Assembly (NCBI GenBank): GCA_002345145.1
Contig: DDVC01000219.1
Location: 1 to 26,195, forward strand
Direction: 5' to 3'
DNA: 26,195 bases
From: Bacteroidetes bacterium UBA2322
GTDB lineage: Bacteria > Bacteroidota > Bacteroidia > Chitinophagales > UBA2359
Below, piece after piece: positions 14,039-20,164 of the stretch (within the stretch, counting starts at the first letter, position 1; each line of letters opens with the position of its first letter). Made by a program: the position numbers and the translations under genes. Under the pieces are notes generated by a model that worked only from the letters and a program-made list of their open reading frames with translations, ran no database searches and was not told the DNA's origin.

Positions 14039-15703
14039 TTAATGTGATATAAGTTGTAGGGCAGCTTTTATTTTTTGCAATTCGGCTTCTAAGGTTTCCA
14101 TTTTGGCAAGCTGTTGTTGCAGTTGTGCAATGGTTTTGGTTTGTTCGTCAATCATTTGTTGCTGCTCCTGCACGGCTTTTACCAGTGGCGCTACAAACTC
14201 GGCATAGCGGAGGCTGTAAAGGTCGTGTTCATTTTTAGGTTTTACAATGCCGCTAAAATCAAATCCTGCGTTTTGGGCAGCTTGTTCTACCTCTTGTGCA
14301 AGGAAGCCGGTCATGCGTATTTTTTCAATATCGTATTTACCCTCCCAATCGGTGGTATTTATTTTGGAATTGCCGTACATCATTTGGTTTTGCCGATGCA
14401 CATTAAGGTTATAGGTAACGGGCTTAAGTTGGGTAATAAAGGCAAGCCCCGGCACATCGGGCTGTATGTTTTCTTTAATACGGGCATCGCTGTAAGTGGT
14501 AAAACCCACTTGTCCGCGTATAATACTTACGCTGGTGTTGCCTATTTCTACCATGTTAGAGCTGCTTGCCAAACTGCCGGTAGTAAAACCCACTGCGGTG
14601 TAGTTGCTGCAATTGGTAAACGGACCGGCGCTTACCCCTACGCCGGTATTGCCATCGCCGGTGGTAATGCCTTCTAATGCACCGGCTCCCAATCCGGCAT
14701 TATTACCGCCGGTGGTATTGTTTTTTAAGGCTTCGAGCCCAATGCCCGTATTGTAAAATCCGCCTGTATTTTCATACATGGCATATCTGCCAAGCGCTAC
14801 ATTATAATAACCGGTTTGATTATAGTATAAAGCCTCATCGCCTACTGCCACGTTGCTCTCGCCTATAGTATTTGAGTATAAGGCTTCTAAGCCAATAGCG
14901 GTATTTTGCGAACCCTGTGTATTTGAAAATAGCGCTCTTTTGCCAAAAGCGCTGTTGCCATTGCCCAGCGTATTGCCCGATAAAGCCTCTATGCCTGCTG
15001 AGGTATTATTGGAGCCGGCAGTATTTGACACAAGCGCGCTTTTGCCTACGGCGGTATTACCTGTGCCGGTAGTGCTAAAATATAAAGCATTAGCGCCAAG
15101 GGCAGTATTATCAGAGCCGGTGGTGCCAAAAGAATAGGCGTATGCGCCAAGGGCAGTATTTTTGTTGCCCACTACGGTATTGCCCAAGGCAACAAACCCA
15201 ACGCCGGTATTATCGGTGCCGGTTTGGTTGTAACCACTCAGCCCTACTCTGGTATTGGTATTATTTACTTCAATCCAGCGGCTGTTTACCGCAAACTGGG
15301 CATAAGGCACACTGTTAAAGGCTTCATTGCCCATGGTGGTAAACGGCAGCGGACCGGCGCCATCGGGGTCAAGTTCTGTTTGCATAAATTTATTCAACTC
15401 ATCTTTCCATGATACATTGCTGAAACTGCCAAAATTGGGTGTGCCGTTTCCTATTTTAAGGTTAAACAAACCCAGTGTATTTGTGGTAACATTGTGGGTT
15501 TCCTGATACTGCACATCGCCATTAGTGGCATTTTGTCGTATGGTAAGCCGTACAGCTATAGCTTGGTTGGCTATAGGCGCACCTGTATTGTCTCGGGCAA
15601 TTGCTTGATAATTAAAGTAATTTGGCGCTTGTGCAAGTATTTTATTGGTAGGCACAAAAGCAAGTAAAAGGTACACAAAGCATAAAATTGCCGTTTTTTT
15701 CAT
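14039..15703 (-). CDS. S74 tail-fiber/adhesin-like protein with 17-residue head repeats, copy 2
   Basis: This 554-residue paralogue of the protein at 8099-9916 has the same domain order. The signal peptide ends near ILAQ (residue 25). The shared N-terminal domain reads YFNYQAIARD, IRQ, GLFNLKIGNGTP and VPYAQFA. Residues 165-368 are twelve 17-residue head repeats (NTALGxxALxSNTTGxx). The S74 chaperone domain starts near residue 402 with YSDARIK (Ser405-Asp406), then LKPVTY, GFLAQEVEQ and YSLRYAEF. It ends in a longer coiled coil (about 505-550, EQQQMIDEQTKTIAQLQQQL). It differs from copy 1 in repeat number, in the loops of the S74 domain and in coiled-coil length. It is probably transcribed alone. 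A surface trimeric fibre is inferred from the repeat and chaperone architecture; there is no T9SS tag. Confidence 0.9.
   Translation of the reverse strand: MKKTAILCFVYLLLAFVPTNKILAQAPNYFNYQAIARDNTGAPIANQAIAVRLTIRQNATNGDVQYQETHNVTTNTLGLFNLKIGNGTPNFGSFSNVSWKDELNKFMQTELDPDGAGPLPFTTMGNEAFNSVPYAQFAVNSRWIEVNNTNTRVGLSGYNQTGTDNTGVGFVALGNTVVGNKNTALGAYAYSFGTTGSDNTALGANALYFSTTGTGNTAVGKSALVSNTAGSNNTSAGIEALSGNTLGNGNSAFGKRALFSNTQGSQNTAIGLEALYSNTIGESNVAVGDEALYYNQTGYYNVALGRYAMYENTGGFYNTGIGLEALKNNTTGGNNAGLGAGALEGITTGDGNTGVGVSAGPFTNCSNYTAVGFTTGSLASSSNMVEIGNTSVSIIRGQVGFTTYSDARIKENIQPDVPGLAFITQLKPVTYNLNVHRQNQMMYGNSKINTTDWEGKYDIEKIRMTGFLAQEVEQAAQNAGFDFSGIVKPKNEHDLYSLRYAEFVAPLVKAVQEQQQMIDEQTKTIAQLQQQLAKMETLEAELQKIKAALQLISH
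14600..15211 (-). repeat. 12 tandem 51-bp (17-residue) repeats in the second S74 gene
   Basis: It encodes residues 165-368 in twelve phased 17-residue units beginning at Asn165 and ending before the NYTAVGF transition. It has two fewer units than copy 1, and the units are strongly diverged in DNA. Confidence 0.88.
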
Positions 15704-15714
15704 AATTAGATTGT

Positions 15715-15723
15715 TTTGGTGAA
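15715..15723 (-). promoter_or_regulatory. Conserved leader element TTCACCAAA, 11 nt before a start codon
   Basis: On the minus strand TTCACCAAA lies 11 nt before the ATG at 15703, inside the predicted transcript leader. It matches the copies at 4422-4430 and 9930-9938. Confidence 0.45.
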
Positions 15724-15738
15724 TGTAAAAATGCCTGC

Positions 15739-15765
15739 CAAAATAGGTTATTTTTTATTACACAA
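15739..15765 (-). promoter_or_regulatory. Candidate promoter of the second S74 gene
   Basis: On the minus strand TTG (15765-15763) is followed at the canonical 23-nt step by the TTTG of TATTTTG (15745-15739). The box has one base fewer between TA and TTTG than the consensus. Predicted leader is about 30 nt and contains the CACCAAA element. Confidence 0.4.
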
Positions 15766-16321
15766 CAAATCCTCGGGCTAATTTTCTGCTTTTTAGGCAC
15801 TAAAGAAACAAGCGCCGCATATTGTTAGCTATGCACAGTTGCAATTTAGATGTATAGTTTGTTGTTTTTGTGCTACCAATTGCTTTCTGCTGCTGCAAGG
15901 CAAATACCGCGCCTCCTTGCTATTATACCCCTGCTAAGTGCCGCCGTTTTTTTTAATTACCCGATTTTGCCTTTACCTTGCAACAAAAAGCGCTAACAAC
16001 AGGGTTTTTTTAAGTGCAAAAGGAGGCTGCAAAAACTTATTTTTGTAGTGTTGGCTGTTTTTTTATCATAACGCTTTATATTTACACCCAAATAACCCCA
16101 TGCCTTACTCTTTGATGAGGCAGGAGTGGTAAAACAAGGCATACTGCCATAACAAGGAACTAAAAAGACAATAAAAAGGTTAAACTACCTAATTGTAAAC
16201 GTCTTAACCGCAGAGCATTTTGGGCATTACCCATTATACCTGTAGCACATAAACAATCCGATTTTAACTTAAGCATAACAACACCAACCCCCTTTTATTT
16301 TTTTCACTAAATTTTTATTGA

Positions 16322-16879
16322 TTGGCAAAATTAGTTAAGCCCGGCTTTAAAAAACCGGCAGACAATGACAAGTTTGAATTGCGTATTAACGAAGAAATAC
16401 GGGTTCCGCAAGTTCGCTTAGTAGGCGATAACGTAACCGAAGGCGTATATGCTACCTCTGAAGCTCTGAAAATGGCAGAGGCGCAAGAAATGGATTTAGT
16501 GGAGATAGCCGCTAATGCCGCTCCTCCGGTATGCCGCATTGTGGACTACAACAAGTATTTGTACGAAAAAAAGCGCAAGGAGAAAGAAATTAAGGCAAAA
16601 ACACAAAAAACAGTGGTTAAAGACATTAGGTTTACCCCCAATACCGATGACCATGATTTTGAGTTTAAAGCAAAACACGCCGAGCGTTTTTTAACCGAAG
16701 GAGATAAGGTAAAGGCGTATGTTCAGTTTAAGGGCAGAGCCATTATGTTTAAAGAGCGAGGCGAGTTGCTGCTTTTAAAATTTGCCCAACGGCTCGAAGA
16801 GTTTGGCATATTAGAAAGAATGCCCCAGTTAGAGGGCAAAAGTATGTTCATCTTCTTATCGCCCAAAAAGAAAAAATAA
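16322..16879 (+). CDS. infC: Translation initiation factor IF-3, TTG start
   Basis: IF3 binds the 30S subunit, keeps it apart from 50S and checks the start codon and initiator tRNA. The 185-residue product has the full two-domain form: N-domain (about 18-88, LRINEEIRVPQVRLVGD, then APPVCRIVDYNKYLYEKK), a Lys-rich linker helix, and C-domain (about 95-183, KDIRFTPNTDDHDFEFK ... GKSMFIFLSPKKKK). A TGA stop lies in frame immediately before the TTG at 16322, and the next in-frame ATG is residue 51, inside the N-domain. TTG is therefore the only start that keeps the domain intact. E. coli infC also uses a rare start (AUU), through which IF3 represses its own synthesis; the same logic is plausible here. 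Neither thrS nor rpmI-rplT is adjacent. Confidence 0.96.
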   Translation: MAKLVKPGFKKPADNDKFELRINEEIRVPQVRLVGDNVTEGVYATSEALKMAEAQEMDLVEIAANAAPPVCRIVDYNKYLYEKKRKEKEIKAKTQKTVVKDIRFTPNTDDHDFEFKAKHAERFLTEGDKVKAYVQFKGRAIMFKERGELLLLKFAQRLEEFGILERMPQLEGKSMFIFLSPKKKK

Positions 16880-16931
16880 CTATGGTAGGTGTTTTTGCCT
16901 GCACAAGTAGTCATTTTGCAGCGCTTATGTA

Positions 16932-17369
16932 TTAGGGCATGCCAAAAAAACGCCGGTAAACCGGTTTTCTTGCTGCAAATTGAGCTTTCAGTACCGGATA
17001 CAATAGGTATTCCAAAACAGGCAGATGGCTCTTATAGGTTATGTGGTCTATAATATCGGAGCCGCCTGCTGTATTGGGCTCTATAATGTGCCGGTGTTTC
17101 CAGTAGGTTAAAAAGAAGGGGAGTTTAACGCCTTCGTCGGTAAAGGCGATACCACCGGAATCGGTTTCGCCCGATTGGGTGATTACGCTAACCCAATGCT
17201 GGTTAAATCCAAGAGATAAATGCACCTCATCGCCTGTTTTGCATCCGTCAAAACGGAGTAATTTAAGGGGTACTAACGGCGGTTTAAGGGCTATAAATAA
17301 CTCACGAGTAAAACCGGCAAATACGGTTTTGGCGTTATCCTTTACTGTGGTGGTTAAAAGTATTTGCAT
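16932..17369 (-). CDS. SRPBCC (START-like) ligand-binding family protein
   Basis: A 145-residue cytosolic protein with the helix-grip pattern of the SRPBCC superfamily: N-terminal strand with LTTTVKDNAKTVFAGF, a central set of strands (GDEVHLSLGF, WVSVITQS, ITYKSH), and a long C-terminal helix (PVLEYLLYPVLKAQFAARKPVYRRFFG). Family members bind small hydrophobic ligands in a central cavity; the ligand here is unknown. It lies 99 nt downstream of the NYN gene on the same strand, but a terminator-like hairpin sits between them, so it may be expressed from its own promoter or by read-through. Its stop codon faces infC across about 50 nt. Confidence 0.8.
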   Translation of the reverse strand: MQILLTTTVKDNAKTVFAGFTRELFIALKPPLVPLKLLRFDGCKTGDEVHLSLGFNQHWVSVITQSGETDSGGIAFTDEGVKLPFFLTYWKHRHIIEPNTAGGSDIIDHITYKSHLPVLEYLLYPVLKAQFAARKPVYRRFFGMP

Positions 17370-17385
17370 TGCATATTTTTATCTT

Positions 17386-17430
17386 AAAAATGACTGCCGG
17401 TATTACCCTTATTATTGGGTAACACCGGCA
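17386..17430 (-). terminator. Intrinsic terminator after the NYN gene
   Basis: On the minus strand a 14-bp stem with one A-C mismatch (17417-17430 with 17395-17408) closes an 8-nt loop. GTCATTTTT follows (T-tract at 17390-17386). It lies 39 nt beyond the NYN stop codon and 17 nt before the SRPBCC start. Confidence 0.8.
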
Positions 17431-17468
17431 GCAGTAAAAAGTTTTACTATAATCGGTCTGCTAATTAA

Positions 17469-18521
17469 TTAGTCATTCAGGAGCAGATCATTTCGGTTAT
17501 AGTTAATTTCGTCGTCGTCGTCGTCGTCGGGGCTTAGGTCGTCTTCTTCGTCCTCTTCATCAAGTTCATCGGAGCTTGTTTCTTGTTGGGGGCTTAAATA
17601 ACGCACATTTATTGCCATAGGACCTCTTTCGTTTTTACCAATTTCAAAACTTACGCGGTCGCCCTTAGCCAGGTTAAAGAAATCTTCGGTGCGGCTTCTA
17701 AAAAAGATGATATTAGGGTATTTGTTATCATCAGATTTGATATTACCCAAACCTCTTTCAAAGTCAATATGAATGATAACACCCGGGTAAATTTCGGCAT
17801 CGGTATCAGGTAGTCCGGGCTGTTCCAACCGCATTTTTTTGGAAAACTCTTCTTCCTCATCAATAGGTATGAACATACTCTCTACAATGGTATTTGACCT
17901 TCGGGAGCGCATAACCTCAACCATATTTACCTCATAAGTAGCTTCATTAATAAGCCCTATGTTGGTTCGGATAGCCGGGATACTTACCTCCGGAGGAAAC
18001 TCTAAATCCCAGTACAAGAGCATTACTCTTGTACCTAAGGTGTTTAGTTTTTTGATGAGGGGCAGGTAATCTCCGTCACCGGTAATCAGTACTACCACAT
18101 CAAATTTTTTGTACACTGCCAGTTCAAAAGCTTCCAGTGCAAACCAAACATCAATGCCTTTTTCAAACCGGCTTGCCTGTTTTTCGCGGTCGGTAAACAT
18201 AGGCAGGTAGTGCGTAACCACACCGGCATACATGAGTATGTCGTCAAAAATGCGGTCGTAGAGCAATTGGTTTTCGCGTTTTGCCGCATCATAAGCGCTA
18301 AAACGCCCCCTAAAATAATGGGCATCTACTACCTGGCAGTAGTGTTTTTGCTCTACACTCTCTAATTCCATAACCCTACCGCGAATAAACTCATGCAAAC
18401 CTTTTATGCTTATGCGCGATTTGCGTTCGTAATAGCGGTAGTACTGCGTTACCCTTGAAAAGTAACCTCCGTCGTAAAATACACCAATTTTTGTGATTTT
18501 ACCTTGTTGTTGTGTTCCCAT
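17469..18521 (-). CDS. NYN/LabA-family putative RNase fused to a cold-shock-like domain and acidic tail
   Basis: A 350-residue cytosolic protein. Residues about 10-205 are a NYN (DUF88/LabA-like, PIN-fold) domain with the expected acidic residues: Asp17 (FYDGGYF), Asp124 (KGIDVWFALEA) and Asp149/Asp151 (ITGDGDYLPLIKKL). Residues about 245-309 look like a cold-shock/OB domain (GVIIHIDFERGLGNIKSD, IIFFRS, KGDRVSFEIG, GPMAINV). The C-terminus (317-338) is an Asp/Glu run that includes six Asp encoded by a (GAC)6 microsatellite. NYN proteins are metal-dependent nucleases acting on RNA, and the cold-shock domain would supply RNA binding, so an RNA-processing role is likely, but the substrate is unknown. 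A promoter lies at 18625-18651 and a terminator follows the gene. Confidence 0.88.
   Translation of the reverse strand: MGTQQQGKITKIGVFYDGGYFSRVTQYYRYYERKSRISIKGLHEFIRGRVMELESVEQKHYCQVVDAHYFRGRFSAYDAAKRENQLLYDRIFDDILMYAGVVTHYLPMFTDREKQASRFEKGIDVWFALEAFELAVYKKFDVVVLITGDGDYLPLIKKLNTLGTRVMLLYWDLEFPPEVSIPAIRTNIGLINEATYEVNMVEVMRSRRSNTIVESMFIPIDEEEEFSKKMRLEQPGLPDTDAEIYPGVIIHIDFERGLGNIKSDDNKYPNIIFFRSRTEDFFNLAKGDRVSFEIGKNERGPMAINVRYLSPQQETSSDELDEEDEEDDLSPDDDDDDEINYNRNDLLLND
17511..17528. repeat. (GTC/GAC)6 trinucleotide microsatellite inside the NYN gene
   Basis: Six exact GTC triplets on the plus strand encode six consecutive Asp residues (332-337) in the acidic tail. The exactness suggests slippage-prone length variation that would keep the frame. 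Confidence 0.85.
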
Positions 18522-18624
18522 ACATCATTTCGTTTGAAGATATTAGTGAAAAAAGTCTTTGAAAGTGAAAAGTAAATTGCTGATAGTAAAGCAAAATAAA
18601 TAATGGAAAAGTCTGAAAAGATTG

Positions 18625-18651
18625 CAAAGGTAAAAATAACCCGATAAGCAA
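18625..18651 (-). promoter_or_regulatory. Bacteroidota-type promoter for the NYN gene
   Basis: On the minus strand TTG (18651-18649) is followed after 16 nt by TACCTTTG (18632-18625), a perfect TAnnTTTG box with the same spacing as the moaA promoter. The leader would be about 95 nt. Confidence 0.6.
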
Positions 18652-18688
18652 GTGATTTTTGAGAAAATTAAAGTTCTAACACAGGAAA

Positions 18689-19936
18689 TTATCCCGATGC
18701 CTGATATAGCTTAAACAGCAAGGCTGCTCTAAGCGTAAGCAAAGTTACCAGAAACAGGAGCGCATTGGGCAGTTGTTGTGGCAACCAAAACCAGGTTAAG
18801 AGCAGCAATGTGCCTATTAGGGCAAAAATGCCAAAATAAACACCCACCCAACTTGGCGTTCTTTCAGCCAGTAGTAAAGCAGACGCTATTATGTGCAGGG
18901 GAAATGCCCAAATGATATTAAAATTGCGTACCAATACTTTATGGTCAGTACCAAACCAAAGAAACAAAAACAGCAGCCCCATTAAACCGCAAATAGAGAA
19001 TAGAACAAAATCAAACCAGGGGTTAATGTTTTTATTTTTCAGTTGAAAAAAGGTAATTATTATACCGATTACAAGAATTATGCATAGAGCTAATGTGGGG
19101 GTAAAAAATGGGGTTTTGCTTATTTGGGGGGTAGTTTCTACTATTTGGTTGGTTTGTTGTACCAGCGCTATTTTGTTGCCTGTTGAATCGGCAATTTGAG
19201 CATTGGCAAAAGCATTCATGAGGTAATCGGGTAAAAACATATACTCGCGCGCCGATGCTTTCCGGTCGGTAGGCAATCCCAGTATAAGGTCAATGCCAAA
19301 ATCAACCCAGGCATTTTTGACTATATACGGGTCAATAAGTTGCCTAAAACTGGGATTGGCGGGCGTAAGACTATCGGGAAAAAAAAGTCGGTTAGGAAAA
19401 CTTTGTTCCAGCAGGTCGCGCGGTCGGGTGGCGCAGTTGTCAAAAAAGAAATCGTATAGGTAACTGCGGTTTTGCGGTAGCGCATTTACCATAAGCCGGT
19501 CAAAAAAGATTTGTCGGTCTTTTTCAGAAAGTTGAAGTACTTGCTCTATCACCCACCGGTTATCGCTTTCGTATTCAGCCACAAAATTGTTGAAAGAATT
19601 TACCGACAGCGAGTAAAGCAACCTGCCGCGTATAAATTTCAGGTAAAAATTGGGCTGGTTAAAGCTAAATGTACCATAGTTAAACACACGGTCATAATTG
19701 GCAACTGGGTCATACACCCTTATAGCACAGTGTCCAAAATAGGAATATATCTCGCTTCCGGGCGAGCAGGTGAGTAAACTGATGCGGGCATAAGGCGATA
19801 GGGTAATGGTGGTGTGGGCTTGCCCCAGTAGCGGGGCAGGCAATAACGCACCTAAAAACAGTAAGCTAATGAGTAGCCATGTTTTTACATCATCAGTCCG
19901 ATATAATTGAAGCAATATACGCCTACATTTTTTCAC
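18689..19936 (-). CDS. DUF4105 periplasmic-domain protein with C-terminal transmembrane segments
   Basis: No ATG precedes the conserved domain. I chose the GTG at 19936 (415 residues, starting VKKCRR); a TTG at 19963 would add nine residues. An N-terminal hydrophobic segment (LISLLFLGALLPAPLLG) acts as signal or anchor. The DUF4105 domain follows: LTCSPGSEIYSYFGHCAIRVYD, FNYGTFSF, FYLKFIRGRLLYSLSV and YDFFFDNCATRPRDLLEQ. It has a recurrent Cys/His set (Cys57, His69 and Cys168 in GTG numbering) reminiscent of papain-like enzymes. The last 140 residues hold about five hydrophobic segments (LCIILVIGIIITFF, FSICGLMGLLFLFLWF, HIIASALLLA, FGIFALIGTLLLLTWFW, ALLFLVTLLTLRAALLF). The expected topology is a periplasmic domain tethered to the inner membrane. 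Activity is unproven; hydrolase or transferase roles are inferred. Confidence 0.85.
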   Translation of the reverse strand: MKKCRRILLQLYRTDDVKTWLLISLLFLGALLPAPLLGQAHTTITLSPYARISLLTCSPGSEIYSYFGHCAIRVYDPVANYDRVFNYGTFSFNQPNFYLKFIRGRLLYSLSVNSFNNFVAEYESDNRWVIEQVLQLSEKDRQIFFDRLMVNALPQNRSYLYDFFFDNCATRPRDLLEQSFPNRLFFPDSLTPANPSFRQLIDPYIVKNAWVDFGIDLILGLPTDRKASAREYMFLPDYLMNAFANAQIADSTGNKIALVQQTNQIVETTPQISKTPFFTPTLALCIILVIGIIITFFQLKNKNINPWFDFVLFSICGLMGLLFLFLWFGTDHKVLVRNFNIIWAFPLHIIASALLLAERTPSWVGVYFGIFALIGTLLLLTWFWLPQQLPNALLFLVTLLTLRAALLFKLYQASG

Positions 19937-20164
19937 CGGAATATAAGATATTAAAATAGTCAATCAAAACGTTCTCTATTGTTAATGTGCAAAGCCTAAG
20001 CGGTTGAACCGCTTTTCATTTATAGTAATAGCAGCCATCAAAAAAACAACATGGCTAACACTTAAATCAAACAAACCGGCAAAAACTCAAACAATCTTCT
20101 TATCCTTGCATAGCAAGGGTCATTATAAAATGATGGGTCAAAGTTACGGCTTTTGTTGGTTGTT

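Larger units (their letters stand above)
15704..16321. other. 618-nt divergent intergenic region upstream of infC
   Basis: No gene over 30 codons is convincing. On the left are the leader and candidate promoter of the S74 gene (15715-15765). A hairpin at 16027-16048 (CAAAAA/TTTTTG core) is followed shortly by a T-run. At 16100-16148 the repeated GCCTT/AAGGC and GGCAG/CTGCC blocks could form alternative stems, and a 10-codon frame starts at the ATG at 16100. The last 190 nt before infC are AT-rich without a Shine-Dalgarno sequence. Confidence 0.55.

Noticed and set aside
14114..14677. 187-residue plus-strand frame opposite the second S74 gene
   Set aside because: It is antisense to the S74 domain and coiled coil, with no independent coding signal.
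8099..15703. Prophage region suggested by tail-fiber-like S74 proteins
   Set aside because: No capsid, terminase, portal, integrase or lysis genes are present, and both proteins have bacterial signal peptides.
19998..20014. Terminator for the LTD-CotH gene
   Set aside because: The small 7-bp hairpin has no T-run on the minus strand, so it cannot be called with any confidence.
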